64,000 nt of DNA, from contig JAMXIF010001253.1 in the NCBI GenBank assembly GCA_028583685.1, forward strand, positions 69,161,754 to 69,225,753, in the 5' to 3' direction. The DNA comes from Petaurus breviceps papuanus (lineage: Eukaryota; Chordata; Mammalia; Diprotodontia; Petauridae). The notes beneath the pieces are model-generated. The model did not search any database and had not been told where the DNA came from. It was given only the letters and a program-made list of their open reading frames with translations. The translations under genes and the position numbers were made by a program. This document shows, piece by piece, positions 43,600 through 53,185 of the stretch. Every line of letters starts with the position of its first letter. The first letter of the stretch is position 1.

Positions 43600-44275
43600 T
43601 TAGAAAATAGTGTACTAGCCAGATGCTAAACAGGGTTTGGGGTCAGGTAGAAGAGTAGGATTAGGAGGGGGAAGAGGAAGGAGGAGAGTAGGAGGAGAAA
43701 GGCTGGAGAAGGGAATGGAAAGAATCAAATCAGAAAAACAAGCAAAGGACTTGAATTTGTTTAGGTTGAGGGTTAAGAGGGAGAAGATATTTTTCTAGGA
43801 TCTCAGATCTGATGGTTATTTCTGGTGGGCATGGGGAGAAGGACCTGGGCAAAACATACTTAGATTGGCAAACAGTGAGCAGAAGCCAAGTTAAGTAGGG
43901 AAAATACATTGACGTCCTGAATTAAGCCCATCTTGCCAAGCCAAGTTGAACTCACCGAACTGGCATCTCCTCTGTCAACACCCCTTATCTTAGCACCAAT
44001 TTTCCCCTGCCCCTTAGGGGACAGCTGCTTTGGAAAGGAATTCCTTTAAATGACACATTATGACCTGTCTATTTACATTTTAAAGATGAATTTCCAAGCT
44101 TGTCCTGAAAGAACACAGAAAATATATAAGGATAGTCTCTTTCAGTGATTCATCCATTTCACTACTTAGGCCCTTTTCCATAAGAAAAAAAAATTCTTAG
44201 AAAAAGCAAGCAACACCAAGGTCCAAAAAAGACAGAATGCCATTAGGAAAGGTAACAAAGACAAATAGAGATAGC
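43600..44275. other. Unclassified stretch, purine-rich at 43660-43730
   Basis: No family recognised. GGAGGAGAGTAGGAGGAG-type purine tract at the left. Confidence 0.4.
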
Positions 44276-44279
44276 ATTA

Positions 44280-44450
44280 TCCACGACCCCTATAAATTCT
44301 TAGTACTTTTATACCTGGAATACTATGTGCACTTCTAGTCTTCAACATCAATTGAGATTTAATAGACTCGCAGGGGTTGTAGAGGAGAACTAGAAACTTT
44401 GGACTAGAAGAGACCGTAAAATGTATGGAGGAGAGGATTGTTCATAGGAA
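44280..44450 (+). mobile_element. CR1/L3-like LINE fragment, sense
   Basis: 'acctggaatactatgtgcacttctag' corresponds to the CR1 text 'ctggaatactgtgtccagttctgg', followed by GTAGAGGAGAACTAGAAAC. Diverged. Confidence 0.5.
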
Positions 44451-44884
44451 AATGGATGAGAAAGATTCAAGCTTTTAGTTTAGGAAGATGAAGATGGAAC
44501 ATGGATATGATCTCTGCTAGTCTAAAAAAACCACCCCTCTCTTTGAGACACCTGACCTTCATGGGATAAGCTGTCTCTGCTCCAGACTTTCTTCCTCCTT
44601 TTGCATGGTATCTTCTCCCTTTTCTGTAATCTTCTCTCTCTGAAACTGTACATTCTAGAAATGTCCCTGCTTTGTGAAAGTTTGCTAATTGATACTTCAA
44701 TGCCACTGACATCAGAGGTGAGAACACAGATTGGTTTGTGTTAGATGTCCTGCCTCTCTTAATAGCTCCTCATCCTGATCTGTTTGGTGGTTATTCAGGA
44801 AGATGAGCTGCCATTGATTAACAGGGGAGACTGGAGAGCTAAAGCAGGGAGCACCAAGTCCAGATGAATCCTCTTCTTCCTCCT
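44451..44884. other. Unclassified stretch
   Basis: No repeat recognised. An 86-codon antisense frame at 44467-44727 has no domain. Confidence 0.4.
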
Positions 44885-45058
44885 AGCAGTGAGCGCTGGA
44901 CTTGAACTCAGGAAGACCTAGGCTCAAATCCTACCTCTGGCACTTTTTAGCTGTGCGACCCTAGACAAGTCACTTAACCATTCTGAGCCAGTTTTGTTGA
45001 CTGTAAAATGGAGGGGTCCCTTCTAGCTCTCCATTTATGATCCTATGATCCTAAGATA
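44885..45058 (+). mobile_element. MIR, sense
   Basis: AGACCTAGGCTCAAATCCTA, TAGCTGTGCGACCCTAGACA, AGTCACTTAACCATTCTG and CTTCTAGCTCTCCATTTATG. Confidence 0.92.
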
Positions 45059-45231
45059 TCAACTGACCACTCTAATCATGGTCTTGTTACTATGCCTGCC
45101 TTCCCTTCTGTACTCTTTCCCCTGATTGTCTCTTTGTTTCAAGGTTTCCTTTAAGTAAGATAAAATGTCAAAAAATAAAGGCTCATTACTTTTAGCACTA
45201 ATGACTGATTCGACTCTTTTGAAAAAGTTTT

Positions 45232-45316
45232 TAAGTCCCCCAAACAGGCTGGGATATGATTAAAATTTTTTAAATCAACTATATTTTAGGGAACATAATT
45301 CCTAAAATTTTAGAAT
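45232..45316 (+). repeat. Diverged direct repeat, left copy
   Basis: TAAGTCCCCCAAACAGGCTG, GGGATATGATTAAAA and GGGAACATAATTCCTAAAAT recur in the same order at 45808-45886. Confidence 0.75.
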
Positions 45317-45319
45317 GTA

Positions 45320-45540
45320 AATATAAAAGCATTTATTAAGTGCTTGTTTTGTGCCCAGGACTATTCTATTCACAGAGGACATGACAACAAGGACAAAGTC
45401 AGAAACTTACATTTAATCAGACAGTGGTGGCCAGAAAGGGGCACTTTGGTCCTGAGAAGTACAAGGATGGTGAATGGGGTCATAGGAAAGTAAACTGAAG
45501 CTAGCTTTCCCCAGGAACATTCACAGAGTTAATCTGATCA
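45320..45540 (-). mobile_element. L2 3' end, antisense
   Basis: AAGCATTTATTAAGTGCTTG followed by 'ttttgtgcccaggactattc' is the antisense L2 terminus. The remainder is very diverged. Confidence 0.6.
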
Positions 45541-45807
45541 TAGTTTTATAACTGGATCCTCTCAAGACAGAGGCTGTAAAGCAGATGGCTAGAGAGTAGA
45601 GACTGGAGTGAAGCATGATTGAAGTATCCTAAAATAGTAAGGCAGAAGAGGCACTTACTAGTCAGGACAGAGAGGGCCCCAGAGCCAAAATTCCAGAGAT
45701 GAAAAGGTGAAAAATCTTTAGGGCATGTGGTCTCTGATGTGGGCCCTGAAGTATTTTGGCAAGGTTGTGAAGAGATGGCCAAAAAGTGTCTGTTATTTTT
45801 AGTTTCT

Positions 45808-45886
45808 AAGTCCCCCAAACAAACTGGGATATGATTATAAAATCATGAATGTGTTAAGAGAACATATATTCCTAATTTTGGAGACT
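45808..45886 (+). repeat. Diverged direct repeat, right copy
   Basis: TAAGTCCCCCAAACAAACTG, GGGATATGATTATAA and GAGAACATATATTCCTAATT match 45232-45316. Confidence 0.75.
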
Positions 45887-46159
45887 AATTAACATCATGG
45901 TGAAGAACCAAGCAATCCCCAAAAATGTACTTTAGTGACACTGTCAGAGAAAAAATGCTGTGCCAGATGAACCATGGCTCTCACCTACTGAGGCAATCTT
46001 TACATTCCTTTCATTTTCTCCTAGGCTTCCATCTCAAAAAGTCCAGAAAACCTGTCTACCATATCAAGCCAGTCCACAGAATACTTTCATGTCTCCATCA
46101 TGGGGAGATGACAGAGCATGAAGGGGAGAAATATGTGAATCAGATTTGAGAGACCTAAA

Positions 46160-46550
46160 CTCTTGTCATTCAGTCAATAAACATGTATTAGGCTCCTACT
46201 ACATTCCAGGAAGGCAGCTGGGTGGTGCAGTAGATAGAGTGCTAATCCTGGAGTCAGGATGACTCCCCTTCCTGAGTTCAGATCTGATCTCAGATACTTA
46301 CTAATTGTGTGACCCTGGACAAGTCACTTTACCTTGTTTGCCTCAGTTAATGGCAGTGTCTTTGCCAATAAAACCCTAGATGGGGTCATGAAGAGTCAGA
46401 CATGACTGCAATGACTTGACAACAGCAACAACAAAAATGTGCCGGCACTGGGGATACAAAAAGAAGCGAAAGTCCCTGCCCTCAAGGAGTTGGCATCTGA
46501 ACAACTATGTACAAACAAGCTGTGTGCAGGATACACAGGACGCAATGAGC
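46160..46550 (-). mobile_element. L2 3' end, antisense, interrupted by a SINE
   Basis: GTCAATAAACATGTATTAGG before, and GGCACTGGGGATACAAAAAG, CCCTGCCCTCAAGGAGTTGG, AACTATGTACAAACAAGCTG after, are continuous antisense L2 text. Confidence 0.88.
46202..46434 (+). mobile_element. Marsupial CORE-SINE, long form, inside L2
   Basis: AGGCAGCTGGGTGGTGCAGT, CCTGGAGTCAGGATGACTCC, TGTGTGACCCTGGACAAGTC, AACCCTAGATGGGGTCATGA and an ACAACAGCAACAACA tail. The flanks CATTCCAGG and ATGTGCCGG may be a decayed target duplication. Confidence 0.95.
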
Positions 46551-46554
46551 AGTT

Positions 46555-46705
46555 GTGTGATTTCAAGTAGTGTCCCTTCTGGAGAGCCTCCATTTCCTTA
46601 CCAGCAAAGTGGAAATGGCTATACGTCCACTACCTGTCTCTCAGAGCTGTTAATAAAGAAAGCGCTTGGTAAACCTGAAAGCACGATGTACATGAAAGCC
46701 ATTCA
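46555..46705 (+). mobile_element. MIR-like 3' part
   Basis: CTCCATTTCCTTACCAGCAA, CTCTCAGAGCTGTTAATAAA and AAGCGCTTGGTAAACCTGAA. Confidence 0.65.
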
Positions 46706-47184
46706 TCATAATTTAAAACAAGAGGTTTAGAGTAGGTGATTTTTAAGATTCTTTGCTGCTCTAGAATTCTTATTGAGTCTGTATTTTCCTGTGGGACATT
46801 GGAAGGAAGAATGGCAATCACATTGTATGTCTCGTAAATGAAAGTGCAGATACTAAATTGTATCAGGTGATGGAAAGAAGATGAGAACAGAGTTCTTAGA
46901 CTGGCCGGCTGCAGTCATGCAATGGAAGAAAAGGAACACTCACCCCCAGGTATCTCCAGGAAAGAGTAGATAGTGAGTATGAAAGAAAAAGAGTAGGTGG
47001 GCAAGGTGAGGAAGAGGAAGAAGGAGAATGTTCAGAAGGGGTTAGCAAACTCCTTATCTAGAAGCAGGGGTGCTGAAGAAAGTGTCTCAAAGCTCTGAAT
47101 CTATGATTCTGTGGTCCTCTGACCTCCAGTAACAGGGATCACTAAATAGAAGAAAGAGAAAGTAGGAATAAATAGAAATCACTA
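46706..47184. other. Unclassified stretch
   Basis: Mostly unrecognised. A MIR tail scrap at about 47090-47125. ATCACTAAATAGAAGA occurs twice nearby (about 47139 and 47176). Confidence 0.4.
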
Positions 47185-47370
47185 AATAGAAGAGCCTAGA
47201 AAGGATCTTTGTGAGCATCTAATTCAACTCCCGCATTTCTGAGATGAGAAAAATGGGGCTCAGACATAGGTGGGGGAGTGACTTGCTTTTAAGATCCCAT
47301 GGCTTCACAAGTGGCAGAACTGGGACCATGGAGTCTTCTGACTCCCAGCCCCATTGTTTCTTCTACTTTT
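47185..47370 (-). mobile_element. MIR, antisense
   Basis: AAGGATCTTTGTGAGCATCT, 'aattcaactcccgcatttctgagatgag' and CTGACTCCCAGCCCCATTG. Confidence 0.85.
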
Positions 47371-48295
47371 CCAAGTTACCAGGACCCACTGTCAGGAATG
47401 GGGAGAGAAATGCTACAGTTTGTTTTTTTTCAAGCAGAGTCCCTTTTGTTTTCCATGAGATCACAAAGAGCTCCAAATATTCCCTTCAGTTTTCTTTTTT
47501 GAAAGAACACTGCAAAATGTTGTAACAAAATGACAGGTGTTCTTTTTCTCCAAATCACATTCCTCTAACTCCTAGGGGCTCTAATATACTCCCCCCGCCC
47601 TGGAACTTGCGAGGGAAATAGCTCTACCAATGTCACTGTAATTTTTTTAATGTAGTTATGAAAGAGAAGAAATTATGAGACAAGAACATGTAAAATCTGG
47701 GAAATGAAAATCTCATTACACTGAGAAACACAAGAAATAAACAGACAACTGAGTACATTCCACATGACTCAATCACATGACATTACGGGAAATGATGGTG
47801 TTTGGTTACTGTTAAACAGCGTGAGTTGGGGCAGATGTGGAAAGGTGAGTGAGGTTCCATGAGTGACTCACTTGAAGACTTGAGTAGATCCTAATAGAAG
47901 TTCCATGCCTCATTTGGGGATAAGGGCATGGAGCTTCTCTGTACACTGTGATGCACATTAATTAGCCTTGTAAATGACTTTGAAATGACAATTAAATAGA
48001 AACACATTTTGGAAATGACATCAAGACTTCAGTTGGAGCAGAGTACATGGGTTTTCACAGGTTTGCCTAATTGCTCATTTTCAAGAGCTGCATATTCAAG
48101 CCAGATTTCCTCATCAGCCTTAACTAGGACTTTAAGATCAAGGCTATACTAGGGAATGAAAGTATAAAACAGCACCAAATTGTCCATTACCTCAATAATT
48201 CAAGCTAGAACAAGAGGATATCACCCTATTTTTCCTTAGTTTTCTGGTAGGACAATATCAGAGTCTGAATTACCTGAATCACTACTTGGATTCTC
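47371..48295. other. Repeat-poor stretch, candidate conserved non-coding DNA
   Basis: No repeat or exon recognised over about 900 bp. The part 47900-48180 is rich in homeodomain-type cores such as CACATTAATTAGCC and GACAATTAAATAG. A 93-codon frame at 47244-47525 begins in the MIR and has no domain. Confidence 0.45.
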
Positions 48296-48623
48296 AGCCT
48301 CATTTTCTGGATATTTATCTATTTCCTCACTCCTCGTGCCAGGCACAGATTGGATACGTGGAGTGAATGAAAGTGAGGGGTGAAGGATGACACTCAAGTT
48401 TCAAGCCTGGATAACTGAGAGGATATGAGTTTCCTCTAAAGTAATAGGGAAATTGAAGGGGGGGCGGAGTTGGAGAAAAGATAATGAGTTCCCTTTTTGA
48501 CTTGTGGAGTTTGAGGATTCTACAGTATATCCAATTCAAGATGTCCAAAAGGCAGATGGTTATACAGCATTTGGGTTCAGGGGAGAGACCTGGGCTGGAT
48601 ATATACACCTGGGAATCATCTGC

Positions 48624-48810
48624 AAAAAGATGATTGTTGGGGCGGCTAGGTGGCCCAGTGAATAGAGCACTGGTCCTGGAGTCAGGAAGACCTGAATTCA
48701 AATCTGACCTCAGACACTTAACACACAAAAAAAACTAGCTCTGTGACCTTTGGCAAATCACTTAACCCCAGTTGCCCTGCCTTCCCCCCTCCAAAAAAAA
48801 AAAGATGATT
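48624..48810 (+). mobile_element. Marsupial SINE (short form) in the L2 RT, with target duplications
   Basis: GGGGCGGCTAGGTGGCCCAG, GAGTCAGGAAGACCTGAATT, 'caaatcacttaaccccagttgcc' and an A-tail. AAAAAGATGATT is repeated perfectly at 48624-48635 and 48799-48810. Confidence 0.96.
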
Positions 48811-49279
48811 ATTGAAACCATAGGAACTTATAAAAATCACTAGGTGAGATAACAGAGCAAAATGTAGAATAGGGCCAAGGCCAAAACCCTGAGGGATGCC
48901 CACAGCTTCTGGATATGACATGAAGAACCAACAAAAGGGAAGGGAAGGGCTAACAGAGTAGGAAAATTAGGAGAGAAAAGTACGAAAACCTAGAGAGAAC
49001 GATAACCAGGAGGAGAAATCGATCAAGTCAAGTTAACAAATGTTCTTTAAGAATCTGTGTGCCAGGCATTGTGCTAAGTGGTAGAAATAAAAGGAAAAGA
49101 AAAAAAAAGAAAAGAAGGATGGGGACTGGGGAAAAAACTATTAAATTTGATCATTAAGAAACCATTGATCACTTTGGAGAGAACAATTTCAGTTGAATAA
49201 TGAGGTGGGAAGCCAAATTCTTGAGTGTGTTTCAAAGAAGAAAGGCAGAGAAAGTGGAGTCATGGAGTATACTAGACTT

Positions 49280-49511
49280 TCTTCAGCTTTTTTTCTCTGC
49301 TTTCTTTAAAAAAATTATTTTATTTTTAATTTATGGAGTAAAACAAACATTTCCATAACATAGTTTAATAAAAAAAATTGCACATGAAACTGCAAACCAA
49401 TTATGTACAACTTTCTATTCTTTTTAAGTATATAAAAGTTATTAATTTATTTCTTCCTTTTTGTCTTCCCTCTCTCCCACCCTAGAGATGGCTACCATTA
49501 GACACAAATAG

Positions 49512-49549
<38 letters not shown>

Positions 49550-50075
49550 GTATGTATACATATGTATAAATGTATTTATATATATGTAAACTTATTCAAT
49601 ACATACTTCTATTTATAAGTTCTTTCTCTGGGTACAGATAGCATGTTTCTTCATATACTCTTTATTGTTAATTTGGGTGTTGACAATAGTCAAAATGACT
49701 TATTCACTCAAAGTCATTCTTAAAACAATATTGCTGTTACTCTATACAATGTTTTCTTGGTTCTGCCCATTGTGGTCTTCATTATTTCATGCAGGTCTAT
49801 CCATGTTTTTCTAAGAGCATCAGGCTCATCATTTCTTATAGCACAGCATATTCCATCACAATCAGATACCACAATTTGTTCATTCATTCCCCAATTGACG
49901 GATATCCCTGCAACTTCCAATTCTCTGCCATCGCAAAGAGAGCTGCTATAAACAATTTAGAACATACAGGTTATTTTCCTTAATTATCTTTGGAAATAGA
50001 CCCAGTCATGGTATTGGCAGTTTAATAACAATTTGGGCATAATTCCAGATTGCTCTCCAAAATGACTGGATAGTA
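49280..50075 (-). mobile_element. L1 3' tail (subfamily B), antisense, inside L2
   Basis: TTCCATAACATAGTTTAATA, 'aaactgcaaaccaattatgtac', CACCCTAGAGATGGCTACC, a GT/AT microsatellite, GGCTCATCATTTCTTATAGC, CCCCAATTGACGGATATCC and GCTCTCCAAAATGACTGGAT. Partial flanking similarity (TAGACTTT and TTGACTTT) may be a decayed target duplication. Confidence 0.88.
49511..49585. repeat. (GT)n-(AT)n-(TATG)n microsatellite in L1
   Basis: About 12 GT units, then AT and GTAT/TATG variants. Confidence 0.95.
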
Positions 50076-50654
50076 TTTGACTTTGTCAAGTAGTTTAGCC
50101 ATAAAGGGAGGAGAAATACAGAATGGGCACTAGTGGGGATTATGAGATCAAGTTAGGGTTTTTTAAGGATAGGGAGACATGAAAATGTTTTTAGTCAGCA
50201 GGGAATCAAGTAGATGGGGAGTGATTGAAGATAAGAGAGAAAGTGGGGGAAACTGATAGAGCAGTGAGGGGGAATTGGATCAAGGGCACACGTAGAGGAG
50301 TTGGCCTTGAAAAGGAGAAGGGATATCTCTTTATCTGATACTGGAGAAGTGACATAATGGGAGAAAACATCTGAATGATATGAAATAAGGAGCTGGGAGA
50401 AGAGGAAGGTCTTTCTCTTTTTTTTTAGTGGCATATGAAACAAGGTTCTCAGCTGAGATTGTGGGGGCAGGAGCTCTGGCAGGTTTGAGGAGAAACAAGA
50501 ATGTTTGGAACAGCCACTGTGGGACAGTGGGAGGAATAGAAAGATGTCCTTGCTGCAGCAAGGGCCCATTCCTGTTTATAATTTAGGTATAACTTAGATG
50601 GACAATGATTTGGGTGTGGCTTTTTGATTGAATCCAAGTTTTATAGAACAAGCA

Positions 50655-50768
50655 CTTTTATTAAGGGGATTTGTTCTGCAAAGTTTGGATTCAGTTAGAG
50701 AGCCACATTTAATAACTTAGAGGGCCACATGTGGCCTCAAGGTTGCAGGTTTCCCACCACTGACCTAG
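50655..50768 (+). mobile_element. hAT-type element end
   Basis: 'gagagccacatttaataacttagagggccac', ATGTGGCCTCAAGGTTGCAG and TTTCCCACCACTGACCTAG resemble the end of a Charlie-like hAT element (consensus form 'tgtggcc..gaggccgcaggttgccgacccctg'). Confidence 0.6.
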
Positions 50769-50829
50769 GTCCAGAATGAAATGGAAGGAAGAGAGTGGCC
50801 CAGATTGCATTTAGGAATTAGTATACTGC

Positions 50830-51300
50830 TATTCGCTTTCCCCCATCTGTTTCCTGACCCCAAAAGTCAGGACCTTTGCATCAATTTTCTTCTGATGATG
50901 CTATATGACTGCAGACATGAAACACAACTGTTATCAAGGATCAAAATTAGAGATTTTGCCTTCCAAATTGCTCAAAGAGCAAGGGATGGATATATGATGG
51001 GTCTAAGCAGACTGTCATATATTACTGCAGCAACTTGGAGAAAAGAACTTATGCGACATAACTCAGTCAAGGAATGCATTAAAAAAAGGAGGAGGGTTGG
51101 CCATGTATCTAAATACAGGGATAGACAAGATAGGACCTGAGTGCTATACTTGGAATGCTTAAAATAGCAAAACAACAATGACAACAACAACCCTAAACGA
51201 AGGCCATTGGAAATTCAGTTAGAGAGATCCTCTTATATCTAGGAAGAAACTGATGAGATACTGTGGAAAAAGAAGGCATGGATGAGGTGTGACCTGCACA
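50830..51300 (+). mobile_element. RTE-clade LINE remnant (C-terminal region)
   Basis: A broken frame reads FAFQIAQRARDGYMMGLSR, then NSVKECIKKRRRVGHVSKYR. This resembles the RTE ORF C-terminus of the form QRAMERxMLGISxRDR, then VKDxIxxxKRRWAGHVAR. Further on, EILWKKKAWMRCD resembles the closing W-x-R block. Short and diverged, but the motif order is hard to get by chance. Confidence 0.6.
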
Positions 51301-51494
51301 TTGGAGGGAGTGTTCTCATCTAGCCACAGAAATATTAAAGTATCGACACAATATCAGTGATGCCTCCATTTTAGAATAACAGCAGGATTACCCAGTTTAT
51401 GTTGTTGGACATATGTGCCTAAGCTCCAGACCAGGTTTTTTTTGACCTATACCATTTTATAGAGGTGAAAACTGAAACATTCTTCTGACTTGAT

Positions 51495-51690
51495 AGATTT
51501 TAGACCTATAGATCTGAACTAAGTAGATCTAGAAGGAACCTTTGAAATAATATATAATCCAACCAATTATTTTACAGATAGGGAGACTGACTCCCCAAGA
51601 GGTGAAATAACTTGTTCAAAGTCATGCAGTTAGTGACAGAACCAGAATATAAACTCAGATATTCTGATTTTAAGACCAGTGCTTTGAGTT
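51495..51690 (-). mobile_element. MIR, antisense
   Basis: TAGATCTAGAAGGAACCTTT, 'tttacagatagggagactgac', CTTGTTCAAAGTCATGCAGT. Confidence 0.8.
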
Positions 51691-51774
51691 GAGGTTCAGA
51701 GAATATTTTCAAAAATTGCCAAATTCATAGGGAGGGAACAGCATGTAGGAGTCTGACATTTATGATTTTGTGGG

Positions 51775-51965
51775 AATTTAGAATTTTTACTGTGTGGTTC
51801 TAAACTTCCCGATTTAAGGGATAAGGAGAAGCTGAAGCAGATTCAGAGTATATCCATCAACATGACACATTAAAAGTTTAGAAATAAAATCTCTGAGGAA
51901 ATACAAAAGAGTCTGTGTTTATACAATCCAGGGGAGAAAAGGAATCTGAAAAGTCAAGAGCATTT
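51775..51965 (+). mobile_element. CR1/L3-like LINE fragment, sense
   Basis: 'gagaagctgaagcagattcagagtatatccatcaacatgac' parallels the CR1 text 'gacaagctggagcaggttcagaggagggcaacca', and 'ccaggggagaaaagg' follows. Weak. Confidence 0.45.
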
Positions 51966-51984
51966 GTTAAGGATTTTCTTACTG

Positions 51985-52175
51985 AAGATGTCACAGAATC
52001 TTAAAACTGGGAGGGTCTTCAGTGATCGTCTATCCCAAAATCCTTAGTTTTGAAACGGGCAAACTAAGGCCCCACAAGATTGAATAGTTTAATCAAGGAC
52101 AGCAACAATTCATGGCATAACCAGTGCTAGAACTAAAGATTTCTAGTCCTTAATTCAGTGCTTTTTTCTGGAATC
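51985..52175 (-). mobile_element. MIR, antisense
   Basis: CACAGAATCTTAAAACTGG, 'cgggcaaactaaggccccac', AGTGCTAGAACTAAAGATTT. Confidence 0.75.
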
Positions 52176-52189
52176 TTCCATTTACAATG

Positions 52190-52203
52190 AACAAACATAT
52201 ATT
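52190..52203. repeat. HAL1 target-site duplication, left copy
   Basis: AACAAACATATATT, matching 57631-57644 at 13 of 14 positions. Confidence 0.75.
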
Positions 52204-52973
52204 ATTATTTTGTTTTTCCCCAGTTACATGGAAAAACAATTTTTAACATTTGTTTTTAAAACTCTGAGTTCCAAATTCTCTCCCTTCCTCCCTCTCCACA
52301 TCCCCTCATTGAGAAGGCAAGCAATTCAATATAGGTTATACATGAAGAGTCATGCACAGCTTTTCTATAATAGTCATGTTGTGAAAGAAAAAAGACAAAG
52401 AAAACCCCAGAACTCAAACAAAAGCAAACAAACCCTCAAGAAAAATAAAGCAAAAAAAAGAGTATGCTTCAATCTGTATTCAGACACCATCAGTTCTTTC
52501 TCTTGGGATGGACAGCGTTTTTGATCTTAAGTCCTTCAGAGTTTTCTTGGATCGTTGTATTGCGGAGAATAGCTAAGTCATTGTCATTCATAGCTGATCA
52601 CCTTACAATATTGCTGTTACTTGGTCCATAGTTCATTTCACTTTGCATCACCTCATGCAAGTCTCTCTGGGCTTTTCTGAGAGCATCCTGCTCATCCTTT
52701 CCCATAGCATAATAGTATTCCATCACACTCACATGCCACAGTCTGTTCTGCCATTCCCCAATTGACAGGTATCTCTTCAATTTCCAATTCTTTGACTCCA
52801 GAAAAGAGCCATTGTAAATATTATTTATACATATAGGTCCTTTTCCTTTTTAAAAAATCTCTTTTGGGATATAGATCTAGTAGTGGTATTGCTAGGTCAA
52901 AGGGTATGCATGGTTTTATAACTCTTTAGAAGTAGTTCCAAATTTCTCTACAGAATAGTTGAATCAGTTCACA

Positions 52974-53185
52974 ACATCCTTCAAGAAATTATCAAGGAAA
53001 ACTGCCCTGATATTCTAGTACCAGAGGGTAAAATAGAAATTGAAAGAATCCATGGATCACCTCCTTAAAGAGATTGCAAAATGAAAACTCCCATAAATAT
53101 TAAAGCCAAATTCCAGAGCTCCCAGGCCAAAGAGGAAATATTGCAAGCACCTAGAAAAAAAAAATTCAAGTATCATGATACAACA
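52974..53185 (+). repeat. Inverted copy of a HAL1 ORF1 segment inside the HAL1 3' UTR
   Basis: Plus-strand text ACAACATCCTTCAAGAAATT through CCAGAGGGTAAAATAGAAAT to TTCAAGTATCATGATAC is the same ORF1 stretch as minus-strand 54318-54556, about nine bases in ten identical. It sits exactly between two adjoining 3' UTR blocks (GTTCACAAC and CAATGCATTA), replacing only a few bases. Confidence 0.85.

Larger units (their letters stand above)
48300..50575 (-). mobile_element. L2 ORF2 reverse-transcriptase region, antisense, with three insertions
   Basis: On the minus strand the pieces read in L2 order. An N-terminal block contains SDKEISLLLFKANSSTCALD (about 50300). Next come the RT motifs GIPQGFGLGPIL (about 48890) and HLFADDSQVYISSPG (about 48590-48635), with the catalytic aspartates still visible. 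Then follow ILNWIYCRILKLHKSKRELI and a downstream NxGV-like region. Stops and indels make it dead. It is split by a SINE (48636-48798), a short L2-tail-like piece with A-tail (about 49037-49115) and an L1 (about 49280-50075). Confidence 0.85.

Noticed and set aside
44467-44727. 86-codon antisense frame as a gene
   Set aside because: No domain, and it lies next to a decayed CR1-like fragment.
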